NCBI GenBank assembly: GCA_964236445.1
Contig: CAXSDR010000031.1
Location: 1-34,413, forward strand
Direction of reading: 5' to 3'
DNA: 34,413 nt
Source of the DNA: CAXSDR01 sp964236445
GTDB taxonomy: Bacteria; Actinomycetota; Actinomycetes; Motilibacterales; Motilibacteraceae
A model generated the notes under the pieces. It made no database searches, was not told where the DNA came from, and saw only the letters and a program-made list of their open reading frames with translations. A program made the translations under genes and the position numbers. The stretch's first letter is position 1. The number at the start of each line of letters is the position of its first letter. This document shows, in pieces, positions 1 through 8,069 of this stretch.

Positions 1-657
1 GAGCAAACCGCTCAGCGGCAGTTCGCAGCCTCCATCAAACCCGGTACTTGACACCCGCCCACGGATATCGCGGGGCGGATACGCCCCTGCGTTGACCTGC
101 AGCCTGCCGTTTCCCAGCCAGCGCACCGCCGGCCCGATGTCGCTGAGCGCCCCGGACCAGCCTTGGCTGCTCAGGCGATTGGTCCGGGAGACGACGTCAG
201 CCTGAAGCACGCGGCGCCTGCGGGCCCATTCACCGCTGACGGTGGTGTCCCACACCCACAGGAGCAGGCTCGTCGCGACGTGCGCCAGGTCCGTCGCCGT
301 CAGCTCGCGGGGTAGCGGTCCTTTCACCATGGCAAGGTCCGCCCGGATTTCCTCATCGCGCAGGGACGCGAGGTGCCCCAGCTCCGCCAGCAGGGTGAGG
401 TCGGGCGCGGCTGGTGGAACGGTGAGGAAGTCTGCGGTCCACGTCGGACTGAAGGCATGGTTGACGATGGCGGCGGCCACCGGGTCCGCGGCGAGGCGAG
501 CTGTGAAGGAGCTGGCGTGCACGTCGCGCCAGCGGCGGTGCCAGGGCTGCGTCTGCGACCTGGTGAGGATCATCAGGGCGGCCAGCGTCTCGGCTAGCTG
601 AGAGGTGCCGAATCGGGCCCTCGCCAGGACGTCGGCGTCGACGATGAACTCACCCAT
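1..657 (-). CDS. ArsR-type regulator with DUF5937 N-terminal region, truncated by the window edge
   Basis: An open frame runs from an ATG at 657 to base 1 with no stop, giving 219 residues of a longer protein. The start (MGEFIVDADVLARARFGTSQL) and the following helices resemble the DUF5937 region found in actinobacterial ArsR/SmtB-like regulators, in which the winged-helix DNA-binding domain lies at the C-terminus. That part would lie beyond the left edge, so no HTH can be seen. The gene is divergent from the MFS exporter at 716, with only 58 bp between starts. This is the usual layout for a local repressor of the exporter. The family call comes from recalled similarity of the N-terminus and is moderately sure; the regulatory target is inferred. 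Confidence 0.6.
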   Translation of the reverse strand, partial: MGEFIVDADVLARARFGTSQLAETLAALMILTRSQTQPWHRRWRDVHASSFTARLAADPVAAAIVNHAFSPTWTADFLTVPPAAPDLTLLAELGHLASLRDEEIRADLAMVKGPLPRELTATDLAHVATSLLLWVWDTTVSGEWARRRRVLQADVVSRTNRLSSQGWSGALSDIGPAVRWLGNGRLQVNAGAYPPRDIRGRVSSTGFDGGCELPLSGLL

Positions 658-715
658 ATTTCGAACGTAGCCGAAACACTGGGGAACCAACCGACCATGC
701 CGGGACGCTGTCCCT

Positions 716-1930
716 GTGCAGACATACCGAGAACTGTTCGCGAACTCCAGCTACCGGGCGTTGTGGACGAGCACGGCTCTCATGGTCGCAGCCTCCACCA
801 TGTCGAGCCTGGCGCTGGCCTCGGACGTCTACGAGCAGACCGGTTCCGCGTTGCTGTCCGCCTTGGCGTTGTTCGGGCCGTCACTCGTGCAGATCCTCGG
901 GGCTTCGACCTTCATGTCCATGGCAGATGCCAGCCCCCCGCGACGCACCCTCATCCGCATCGGGGCAGTCGTGACGGCGGTCGTCGTCTGCCAGGCGGTC
1001 CTTCCCCTCAGTCCGCCCGGCCGTCTCGCGCTGACGTTCGCCGCTGCGTACGTCGCCTCGCTCGGCACCGGGGCACGATGGGGACTGCTGTCCCAGCTGC
1101 TTCCCGACGGCGCGTACGCGCTTGCGCGGTCGGCGATGAACGTCGCCGTAGGTGCCTTTCAGGTCGTCGGGTTCGCCACCAGTGGCCTGCTGCTGCAGGT
1201 TCTCAGCATTCGCGAGGTGTTCGCCCTCTCCGCCGTGCTGTCGGCGATCGCCGTGCCGATCCTGTGGTTCGGCCTTTCCGAGCAGTCGCCACGGCGAGCG
1301 AACCGGCCCGGGCTGCGGGAGACGTGGCGGGGCAATCATCTGCTCATCGGGCAGCGGCACGTTCGTCCTGTGCTCGTTGCGTTGTGCGTCCCGAATGGCT
1401 TGATCGTCGGCTGCGAAGCGCTCCTCGTGCCCTACGCCGGATCCGCGGCCGGGGTTCTCTTCGCCGCCGGGGCCCTCGGGATGATGTGTGGGGACATCCT
1501 CGTCGGTCGCCTCCTCGCCGCGGGCGCTCGCCGCCGAGCTGCGACATTGCTGCGTCTGCTCCTCGCCGTGCCGTTCGCGCCCTTCGTGCTGCGTCCGGAC
1601 CTTCCCGTCGCCGCCGTCCTGATCGCTGTCGGTTCAGTGGGCTACGGCGCTTCGCTGGCGCAACAGGAACTACTTGTCGCCTTGGCCCCTGCCGACGTGC
1701 AAGGTCAGGCGCTGGGCCTGGAGTCCTCGGCGCGGATGACTGTCCAAGGCATCTGCGCTGTGCTCGCCGGAGCCATCGCCGACATGGCCGGCGTCGCTGC
1801 GACCATCACGCTGCTCGCCATGGGGTCCCTCGCGGTGTCGGCACTGCTCACCCCAGCCCTCGCCCGTGCAGCTGCGCATCTGGCAACTGTCACCGACGCG
1901 ACAGGCGTGCCGGGTTCGGGCCCTGCGTGA
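716..1930 (+). CDS. MFS transporter, probably a drug or metabolite exporter
   Basis: 404 residues from a GTG start (protein begins MQTYRELFANSSYRALW), ending in TGA. The protein is an almost continuous series of hydrophobic helices, about 10-12 segments. A short basic loop (RRTLIRIG) follows the third or fourth helix, as in the cytoplasmic A-like loop of the major facilitator superfamily. The N-terminal F-x-N-xx-YR-xLW pattern is common in actinobacterial DHA-type MFS exporters. An ATG at 697 is in another frame and opens a longer, arginine-rich frame that does not look like protein. The gene shares a short divergent promoter region with the DUF5937 regulator, which probably controls it. The substrate cannot be read from the sequence. 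Confidence 0.82.
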   Translation: MQTYRELFANSSYRALWTSTALMVAASTMSSLALASDVYEQTGSALLSALALFGPSLVQILGASTFMSMADASPPRRTLIRIGAVVTAVVVCQAVLPLSPPGRLALTFAAAYVASLGTGARWGLLSQLLPDGAYALARSAMNVAVGAFQVVGFATSGLLLQVLSIREVFALSAVLSAIAVPILWFGLSEQSPRRANRPGLRETWRGNHLLIGQRHVRPVLVALCVPNGLIVGCEALLVPYAGSAAGVLFAAGALGMMCGDILVGRLLAAGARRRAATLLRLLLAVPFAPFVLRPDLPVAAVLIAVGSVGYGASLAQQELLVALAPADVQGQALGLESSARMTVQGICAVLAGAIADMAGVAATITLLAMGSLAVSALLTPALARAAAHLATVTDATGVPGSGPA

Positions 1931-1974
1931 CCTCGAACGGTCTCCACGATCGTGTCATCGGCGCTGGCGCGCCA

Positions 1975-2703
1975 TCAGTCGGCAACGAGTGGTCCCACCG
2001 ATCGGATGAGCACAACGACAGCGCTGATAACGCTCAATGTGAGAACGACCCGAGCGGCGTGCGGGCCGAGGAGTCGCCGTAGCATGCGGGCCGCACCTAC
2101 TCCGGGCGGCACCCCTAGCAACAGGGGCATGGACAAGCGCAGACCTTGGCTGCCGAATCTGCCGGCCCACGTCAGTGCGGCCAGTGAGATCAAGCCTCCG
2201 ATGACGAAGAACGCCGCGAGGGTCGCGCGCAGCGTCGCGGGCGGCTCGTTGCGGTAGGCAAGCGCGACTGGGGGACCGCCAACGCTGCTGGTCGTCTCGG
2301 TGAAGCCAGAGAGAGCGCCAGCCAGCAGCAGCACCCGACGAGTCGGTCGCAGGGCCGAATGGATCTCACTGGCGGCAACGGCGGCGAGCACGCTGACGCC
2401 GGTGAGGATGCCAAGGGCCATGAGCGACAGGCGAGTCAGGGCGAAAACCCCGACCACCGTGCCCGGGAGCTTGCCCAGCAGTGCATGACTCAACCCTCGG
2501 CGGTCGACTGCCCGCCATTCGGTCATGACCTGGATCGTTGCGAGGCTGAGAAGCACGACAAGAGTCGGGCCGGGCACCAAGCCGGGTTTGACGAAGAGCA
2601 AAAGTGGCGCAGCGATGAGGCTGAATCCGAAACCCACCGCTGCTTGCAGCGCGGCGGCAACCGCAACGATGAGAACAGCGGCAACGAGCTGCTCGCCCGT
2701 CAC
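1975..2703 (-). CDS. TauE/SafE (TSUP) family anion exporter
   Basis: 242 residues from a GTG at 2703. An upstream frame reaching 2856 reads low-complexity Arg/Ser/Thr and overlaps the asparaginase gene, so the later start is preferred. Hydrophobic segments form two similar halves, and the first helix carries AVGFGFSLIAAPLLLF, the G-x-G motif of the sulfite exporter TauE/SafE (TSUP) family. The family exports small sulfur oxyanions or organosulfonates (sulfite, sulfoacetate) or related anions. The gene is last in a minus-strand operon, 55 bp after the asparaginase-like gene and downstream of a SsuABC/TauABC-like importer. That context fits export of a sulfur end product, but no desulfonating enzyme is visible in the window. 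Confidence 0.8.
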   Translation of the reverse strand: MTGEQLVAAVLIVAVAAALQAAVGFGFSLIAAPLLLFVKPGLVPGPTLVVLLSLATIQVMTEWRAVDRRGLSHALLGKLPGTVVGVFALTRLSLMALGILTGVSVLAAVAASEIHSALRPTRRVLLLAGALSGFTETTSSVGGPPVALAYRNEPPATLRATLAAFFVIGGLISLAALTWAGRFGSQGLRLSMPLLLGVPPGVGAARMLRRLLGPHAARVVLTLSVISAVVVLIRSVGPLVAD

Positions 2704-2758
2704 CGTGCGTGCAGCGCCATCGATGGTGACAGGTTGGGCCAGCGTCGTACGACGAGAG

Positions 2759-3745
2759 TCAGCACGTGACGGAGTCAAGGTAGGTCGTGAAGCGGTCGCG
2801 CAAGGCAGCGCCACGCGCGCCGCCCGAAGCGGCGACGGCCAGCGCGAGACGGGCATGGTGCGGAGTCAACCCATCACAGAGGACGGCGCCTTCCCGCGCG
2901 AGCAGACCACCCCCGCCGGGATATCCATAGACCGCTTCGACGCGCGAGTCGTGAGCCCTCGTCGCAAGCGCGACGAGCACGTCCTCGCCGATGAGGTCGA
3001 GCATCACAGCGGCGACGGCGGGGGGCACGTTGCCCGCACCATTGCCCGCTACGACGATGGCGACGACGCCCTTCGCGGCGTGGCGCAGCAGTGCACCGTC
3101 GTCACCGAGGAAGACAGTGACGAGCGGGATCGGCGGCAACGGGCCCGGCGGCGGACCGAAACCGGCCACAGGGGTGACGGTGACGGACGAGCGCACCAAC
3201 TCGCCTGCTTCGAGAACAGCCAAGGGTGCCTTGCCAGGCGTGAGGAAGGCAGCCAACTCGATCCCCCTCGTCTTTTGCGCTGCCCGGCCCAGCCAAATGC
3301 GGCCGGCGAAAGCGACGACAGGGTCGGAGCACACGGGTTTCTCGATGGCACCTAACGCGAGTCGTAGGTTGGCGATCGCATCGGTGTCGGTGAGGCTGCC
3401 GGCGCGCATGCTGCCCGTCACGACGATCGGCACACTCCACGGCCCCGTGAGGGTGAGCCAACAGCTGACTTCTTCGATGGAGTCGGTGCCGGTGGTGACG
3501 ATGATGCCCGGTGCACCTGCGGCCACAGCTACTCGTGCCGCCTCGGTCAACTGCGTCAGATGAGAGAGGTCGACTTCAGATCCGCCGACCCTCGCAACGT
3601 CGTGCGGCGACACTGCTCCGCTCAGGCCGGCGTGTGCGGCGATCTCGCGCGCGCCCATCGCGGGTACGGCCAGCCGGTCCTGGATCGCCATGCTGATGGT
3701 GCCCCCGAGAGCGAGGAGGGCAGGGCGGTTCGCTTCGTTCGGCAA
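2759..3745 (-). CDS. Asparaginase/glutaminase-family amidohydrolase
   Basis: 328 residues from a TTG start 12 bp after the ATPase stop. The N-terminus has ALGGTIS with the nucleophile-type threonine at about T16. The second motif TTGTDSIEE supplies T87-D88, and a lysine at about K158 (AQKTR) sits where the catalytic-triad lysine lies. VTGSMR corresponds to the usual TGAMR. Length is normal for class I/II bacterial asparaginases (about 320-350). There is no signal peptide, so it acts in the cytoplasm. Family members hydrolyse side-chain amides to acid plus ammonia. Because it sits between an organic-anion ABC importer and a TSUP exporter, its real substrate may be another primary amide taken up by that importer. 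That is inference. Confidence 0.85.
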   Translation of the reverse strand: MPNEANRPALLALGGTISMAIQDRLAVPAMGAREIAAHAGLSGAVSPHDVARVGGSEVDLSHLTQLTEAARVAVAAGAPGIIVTTGTDSIEEVSCWLTLTGPWSVPIVVTGSMRAGSLTDTDAIANLRLALGAIEKPVCSDPVVAFAGRIWLGRAAQKTRGIELAAFLTPGKAPLAVLEAGELVRSSVTVTPVAGFGPPPGPLPPIPLVTVFLGDDGALLRHAAKGVVAIVVAGNGAGNVPPAVAAVMLDLIGEDVLVALATRAHDSRVEAVYGYPGGGGLLAREGAVLCDGLTPHHARLALAVAASGGARGAALRDRFTTYLDSVTC

Positions 3746-3757
3746 GAAAATCCCCGG

Positions 3758-4597
3758 TCAGTGGTTGGTGGAACTGATGTCGCGATGAACTGCGTCGAGC
3801 AGGCGTCGCTTGATGACGTTGAACTCGGGTGACGTGACATCGCGCGGATGCGGCAGGTCGATTCTCTCTGTCTGCGCGACGAATCCGGGCACTCCATGGT
3901 TCGGACCGCCGCTCATCACGACCACCCGGTCGGAGAGCAGTACGGCCTCCTCAACGCTGTGCGTGACGAAGAGCACGGTCGGTTTGAGCTCGTGCCAGAT
4001 GTCGAGCAGCGAAAGCTGCAGTTGCTCACGCGTGAGCGAGTCAAGCGCGCCGAAAGGCTCGTCCATGAGCAGCACGTCGGGCTGGTTGGCCGGCACTCGT
4101 GCCAGTGCAACGCGCTGCTGCATGCCGCCCGACAGTTGCGCAGGAAAGCGTTCGGCGAACGCTTCGAGGCGCACCATCGACAGGTACCGCTGGACGACTT
4201 CTTTGACTTGGGACTTGGATGCACCACGCTGACGCGGCCCGTATGCGATGTTCGCTGCGACGGATAGCCAAGGGAAGAGTCCGTAGTCCTGGAACACCAC
4301 TCCACGCTCGGGACCGGGCCCGCGGATGTGCCGGCCGGCGAGGCGGATCGAACCGTCGGTGAACGACTCGAAACCGGCGACGAGCCGCAGCAACGTGCTC
4401 TTGCCGCAGCCGCTTGCTCCGAGGATGCACACGAACTCTCCACCCGCCACATCGAGCGACACGTCGCGCAGGGCGTCGACCGTTGCGCCCCCGCGGCCGG
4501 ACGGAAATGTCTTGGTGACCGCAGTGATCTGGAGGCTGCCGCGCCGCGCCGGCCGCATCGGCAAGGAGGCCTGGTCATCAGTCATGGTGTCAGTCAT
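3758..4597 (-). CDS. ABC transporter ATP-binding protein, nitrate/sulfonate/taurine type
   Basis: 279 residues. Walker A GASGCGKST is at about residues 60-68, the Q-loop at VVFQDYGLFPW, the signature LSGGMQQRVALAR, Walker B LLMDEPFGALD and the switch histidine at VTHS. The VFQ-x-x-LFPWL sequence and the small size are typical of the SsuB/TauB/NrtD branch. An AGGAG-like ribosome site precedes the ATG at 4597. The stop of the upstream permease is 9 bp away, so both are co-transcribed. It powers uptake of the ligand bound by the lipoprotein encoded at 5398-6420. The exact substrate class within the branch cannot be told from this protein. Confidence 0.9.
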   Translation of the reverse strand: MTDTMTDDQASLPMRPARRGSLQITAVTKTFPSGRGGATVDALRDVSLDVAGGEFVCILGASGCGKSTLLRLVAGFESFTDGSIRLAGRHIRGPGPERGVVFQDYGLFPWLSVAANIAYGPRQRGASKSQVKEVVQRYLSMVRLEAFAERFPAQLSGGMQQRVALARVPANQPDVLLMDEPFGALDSLTREQLQLSLLDIWHELKPTVLFVTHSVEEAVLLSDRVVVMSGGPNHGVPGFVAQTERIDLPHPRDVTSPEFNVIKRRLLDAVHRDISSTNH

Positions 4598-4606
4598 CCG
4601 CGTCTC

Positions 4607-5395
4607 CTAAGTAACGAGCAGTGGGCGCTTGCGAAGGACAACCTTGAACAGCGCAACGAGGGCGAGATCCGAGAGGAACCCCGCAAGGCCGATCACCGCC
4701 ATGCCGGCAATGAGCACGTCGGTGCGGCTCACTTGCCATGCCTGCATGATCAAGGAACCGAGACCGGTCGGCACGCCGACCGTCTCGCCGACCACGAGCA
4801 CTGCCCAGGAGAGTCCGAGCGCGATCCGCATGCCGGCGAACACGTTGGGGACGGCGGCAGGCAGAACGACGCGCCACAGTGTGTTGTGCGGCTTGGTGCC
4901 GAGCATGGCTGCCGCCTCGAGCAGGCGCGGCGGTACCGCCCGCACACCGGCCAGCGTGTTGAGAAGGACGGGATAGAACGCGGCGATAGTGATCAGCATG
5001 ATCGTCGACTTCGTGCCGATGCCGATCACCACGACCATCAGGGGCGCCCAAGCCGTCACTGGAATCGGACGCAGGACGTTGAGGATCGGGTCGAGCATCG
5101 AGGCAAGCAGCCGTGAGCGGCCCATGAAGACGCCGAGCGGAATCGCGATCAGGCAGGCGATGCCAAAACCGGCCGCAACCCGGCCCAAGCTGGCCAGAAT
5201 GTGTTGGCCGCGGTCTGCGTCAAAGATCGGCTGCCCGCTTATGAGCCGACCGAGCTCCGCACCTATCTGCGTGGGGCTGGGCAGGTTGGACAACCCACCC
5301 TGCTCGACGGAGATCTGCCAGACGGTCAACGCGAGTATGGGCACCGGCAGCGCCAGAAGCGACCGACGCGAGCCGAGTCGTCCGAGTGTGTGCAT
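4607..5395 (-). CDS. ABC transporter permease, SsuC/TauC-like
   Basis: 262 residues with about six membrane segments. The cytoplasmic loop EAAAMLGTKPHNTLWRVVLPAAVP is the EAA loop that docks on the ATPase, and it is close in style to SsuC/TauC/NrtB permeases. Translation starts at an ATG only 2 bp after the stop of the binding-protein gene, with no separate strong ribosome site, so translational coupling is likely. It forms the membrane channel of the importer with the ATPase at 3758-4597. No breaks or odd insertions are seen. Confidence 0.88.
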   Translation of the reverse strand: MHTLGRLGSRRSLLALPVPILALTVWQISVEQGGLSNLPSPTQIGAELGRLISGQPIFDADRGQHILASLGRVAAGFGIACLIAIPLGVFMGRSRLLASMLDPILNVLRPIPVTAWAPLMVVVIGIGTKSTIMLITIAAFYPVLLNTLAGVRAVPPRLLEAAAMLGTKPHNTLWRVVLPAAVPNVFAGMRIALGLSWAVLVVGETVGVPTGLGSLIMQAWQVSRTDVLIAGMAVIGLAGFLSDLALVALFKVVLRKRPLLVT

Positions 5396-5397
5396 CG

Positions 5398-6420
5398 CTA
5401 CTTCGCGATCTTCTGGAGAAATGTTGTGTTGATGAAGGCCGTGTAGTCGGGTTGCTTCTTGATCTGACCGAGGGCCAGCTGCTGCTCACCGAGCACGTTG
5501 ATCTGCTTGAGGTATGCATCGTCGATTCCCCAGCGCAGCCAGATGTTCTGGACGGCTTTGTCCAGTGAAGCCACCTTGAAGCCATACTTGTCTTCGACGG
5601 TCTTCTTCCACTCGCCAACGTTGGCCAACATGTAGTCGGTTGCCTTCGCGTGCATCTCGACCAACGCCTGAACAAGCGCAGGATCGCTGCCGATGAGTGC
5701 CCTGTTGGTGATGAGGACGATGTTGATCTTGCCCATGGGAGTGTCGTAGGGACGCGTTACGAGCACGCTGTTGCCCTTGACCAGCGAGTCCGACGGGCCC
5801 GTCTCCGCACCGGCGAACGCATCGATGTCGCCCCGCTCAAGCGCGGCGGCCATGTCAGCGAACTGTACTTGCACCAGTTGGACGTCTTTCGCTGCGTCCA
5901 TGCCGGCCTGCTTGAGGGTGAGGCGCAGGAGAATGTCCTGGGCTGATCCGGGGACGTAGCCGATCTTCTTGCCTCTAAGGGCCGCGACGGTCGTGAGATT
6001 CTTCTTGGCCACGATGGCTGAGCCGCCGTCAGCCGCCGCGGCCACGACGACTATCTGCGCGCCGCCGGCGGCCCCTTGCATCGCGGCGGTTATTCCGGAG
6101 ACGCCGACCTGCAGGTCGCCACTGGCCACCGCATTCTGAATTTCCGTCGCGTTCGCGAACGGCACGACCTCGACTTTCATGCCCACCGGAGCGAACTTCT
6201 GGTAGAACAAAGCGGCGGCGAAGTGCGGCTGTCGCAACATGCCCACCTTGATGGACTTCGCCTGCCCGCCGTACCCGACGCGGTCGGCGGGGCCCGTGCT
6301 GGCGACACTGCCCGAACCGCCACAGGCAGACAGTCCGAGCATGCCAGCCACGACCAAGGCGACAAGTCGCACCAGTGAAGAGCGTGTTGGCCGGCTGTGG
6401 ACGTTGGTAGGCAAACCCAT
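5398..6420 (-). CDS. ABC transporter substrate-binding lipoprotein, NMT1/SsuA-like
   Basis: 340 residues. A basic N-terminus and hydrophobic stretch end in the lipobox LSAC (Cys at about 32), so the protein is exported and lipid-anchored. The mature part has the periplasmic-binding fold of the NMT1/THI5-like, SsuA/NrtA/TauA group: KSIKVGMLRQPHFAA at the start, then NAVASGDLQVGVSG, LRGKKIGYVPGSAQ and ERGDIDAFAG. These ligand-pocket landmarks suit nitrate, aliphatic sulfonates, taurine or pyrimidine-like ligands; they do not decide between them. It is the first gene of the five-gene minus-strand operon. A CCTATAGGACAG motif lies about 48 bp upstream of its start, facing the divergent GntR regulator. 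Confidence 0.87.
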   Translation of the reverse strand: MGLPTNVHSRPTRSSLVRLVALVVAGMLGLSACGGSGSVASTGPADRVGYGGQAKSIKVGMLRQPHFAAALFYQKFAPVGMKVEVVPFANATEIQNAVASGDLQVGVSGITAAMQGAAGGAQIVVVAAAADGGSAIVAKKNLTTVAALRGKKIGYVPGSAQDILLRLTLKQAGMDAAKDVQLVQVQFADMAAALERGDIDAFAGAETGPSDSLVKGNSVLVTRPYDTPMGKINIVLITNRALIGSDPALVQALVEMHAKATDYMLANVGEWKKTVEDKYGFKVASLDKAVQNIWLRWGIDDAYLKQINVLGEQQLALGQIKKQPDYTAFINTTFLQKIAK

Positions 6421-6463
6421 GAGTGGGGGCTCCGATCTTGACGAGGCCGGGACAGGCCGCAGT

Positions 6464-6479
6464 GGTTCCTATAGGACAG
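6464..6479. promoter_or_regulatory. Putative GntR operator, operon side
   Basis: CCTATAGGACAG (6468-6479) is the exact reverse complement of the motif at 6582-6593. Its core TCCTATAGGA is a perfect 10-bp palindrome, and GT...AC ends flank it (GTTCCTATAGGAC), as in FadR-type GntR operators. It sits upstream of the binding-protein gene. TATAGG could also double as a -10 element, so overlap of operator and promoter is possible. Confidence 0.5.
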
Positions 6480-6581
6480 TGGCGTGTTTCATGATGGTTT
6501 CCCGACCGTAACGTGTGCGGCTCCACCCTTCCCGCGTGTCGCAGCCGTCGGCGTGACACCATGGGTGGTCACACAAGAGTG

Positions 6582-6593
6582 CTGTCCTATAGG
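6582..6593. promoter_or_regulatory. Putative GntR operator, regulator side
   Basis: CTGTCCTATAGG is the inverted copy of 6468-6479 and ends 14 bp before the GTG start of the GntR regulator at 6608. Placement in front of both divergent units suggests autoregulation plus control of the transporter operon. TATAGG may be the -10 element of a nearly leaderless transcript. Confidence 0.5.
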
Positions 6594-6607
6594 CCGGAGA
6601 TGCGCAC

Positions 6608-7300
6608 GTGACCTCAGTGCCGCTCGATCTGGGCATGTTGACGACGCAGACCGATGCGCGTCGGCGGACGCACGGCGGCGGGCGCGCGGGCGACCGTGTC
6701 CGTGACCTCATCGAGGAGGCGATCCTCGCCGGTGCCTTGCAGCCGGGTGCTCACGTGAACGCTGACGGGTTGGCCAAGCAGCTGGGTGTGAGCCACATCC
6801 CCGTGCGTGAGGCCTTGCGGTCCCTGGCCGCGGAGGGGTGGGTCGACATTCGCCCGCACCAAGGAGCGTTTGTCCGGCCGCGCAGTGAGCATGAGTTGGC
6901 CGACCTCTTCGAGATGCGGCTCCTCTTGGAGGCGAAGGCCGGTGGCCTCGCGGCGGAGCGGCGGGCCGCTGAGCAGCTGGAGCAACTCGAGGAGGTGCTG
7001 TGCCGTCAGCGCGGTGCCCCGGACGACGTCGAGTTCGCGCGAATGAACGCGGAGTTCCACGGCTTGGTGGCCGATTGCTCACAGAACCAGCTGCTGGCCG
7101 AGGCGGTGCGAGCGCTGAGCCTGCGGGCCCGGCTCTATTGCTCGGCGGTCGTGCCGCGGCGACGGGAGAAGTCGGTGCGCGAGCACGCGGCGATCGTCGA
7201 AGCCATCCGCCATCGTGATGTCACGTCGGCTGAGTCGCTGTCGTACCGACATGTCGCCACCACGCGCGCCGATGTCCTGGCCTTCATGCGCGAGGGCTGA
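6608..7300 (+). CDS. GntR-family transcriptional regulator, FCD (FadR) type
   Basis: 230 residues from GTG. The N-terminal winged helix spans about residues 27-90: VRDLIEEAILAGALQPG, then LAKQLGVSHIPVREALRSLAAEGWV, then the wing IRPHQGAFV. The C-terminal all-helical FCD domain has NAEFH and EHAAIVEAIRHRD, carrying the histidines that usually bind a metal beside the effector carboxylate. FCD regulators sense small organic acids or amino-acid derivatives. It is divergent from the ABC/asparaginase/TSUP operon and has a motif copy in front of both units, so it most likely represses that operon until its substrate or product appears. Confidence 0.88.
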   Translation: MTSVPLDLGMLTTQTDARRRTHGGGRAGDRVRDLIEEAILAGALQPGAHVNADGLAKQLGVSHIPVREALRSLAAEGWVDIRPHQGAFVRPRSEHELADLFEMRLLLEAKAGGLAAERRAAEQLEQLEEVLCRQRGAPDDVEFARMNAEFHGLVADCSQNQLLAEAVRALSLRARLYCSAVVPRRREKSVREHAAIVEAIRHRDVTSAESLSYRHVATTRADVLAFMREG

Positions 7301-7475
7301 GCGTGGGGTGCTCAAGGAGTCGGTGCGCTCGTCGGGCGACGCCGGCCCCACGCCTCCCGTCCGGCCACCGCTGCCACCGTTTGTTCTGTCACTCTCGGCT
7401 GGAGACGACCGCACTGTGGGCGGACGCCATCACGTCGAGCACCACCTCGCTCTACCTCATCGAGGGGAATCGATC

Positions 7476-8069
7476 ATGACCGACCCGCAGTCGTGGGTAG
7501 CGCCGACCTACACGGGCCTGGCGGACCTCCTCACCGCCTCGGCGGTCGGCGCGTGGGTCGCGCCCTCGCTGTGCGAGAAGTGGCTGGTGCGCCACGTGGT
7601 CGCGCACGTGACGATGCCGGTGCGGCTGACTCCCGAGCAGTTCAGGGTCGAGATGGCGGCGGCCGGCGGCGACTTCACCGCACTTTCCGACATCGTAGCC
7701 ACGCGGGACGCGTCTCTGCCCGTCGCCGACCTCCTCACCCAGCTCCGGTCGTCGGCACTGCACGCGTGGCAGCCGCCGGGCGGAGGTGCAGTCGGCGCAC
7801 TGAGCCACGCCGTCATCCACTCCCTCGATGTGACCCTCGCGCTCGCTCGGCCCGCGGTCGCACCGGCCGAGGCCGTGACCGCCGTCCTCGACCTGCTCAC
7901 CGCCGCAAACGGCACGTTCTTCGGGATCGACCTGACCGATGTCCGGCTCGAGGCCGCCGACACGGAGTGGAGCTGGGGAGACGGCCGGCTGGTCCGCGCC
8001 GACAGCGGCGCTCTGGTCGCACTCATGAGCGGCCGCGCCCTGCCCGACGGTCGGACCCTACGACGGTGA
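7476..8069 (+). CDS. Maleylpyruvate isomerase family mycothiol-dependent protein
   Basis: 197 residues from the ATG at 7476, preceded by GAGGGG. The open frame extends back to 7215, but that part is not protein-like. The start WVAPTYTGLADLL and the helix EKWLVRHVVAHVTMPVR match the DinB-like N-terminal fold of the TIGR03083/MDMPI family (the usual form is W-x-V-xx-L-x-H). SHAVIHSLDVTLAL supplies the second histidine/aspartate metal-site helix. Family members use mycothiol or act as metal-dependent thiol transferases of unknown substrate. It stands alone on the plus strand and overlaps the tail of the convergent RidA gene by 12 bp. The specific reaction is unknown. Confidence 0.78.
   Translation: MTDPQSWVAPTYTGLADLLTASAVGAWVAPSLCEKWLVRHVVAHVTMPVRLTPEQFRVEMAAAGGDFTALSDIVATRDASLPVADLLTQLRSSALHAWQPPGGGAVGALSHAVIHSLDVTLALARPAVAPAEAVTAVLDLLTAANGTFFGIDLTDVRLEAADTEWSWGDGRLVRADSGALVALMSGRALPDGRTLRR

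Noticed and set aside
697..2082. A long plus-strand frame overlapping the MFS gene from an ATG
   Set aside because: Its product is Arg-rich without hydrophobic helices; the frame starting at 716 gives a clear membrane transporter.
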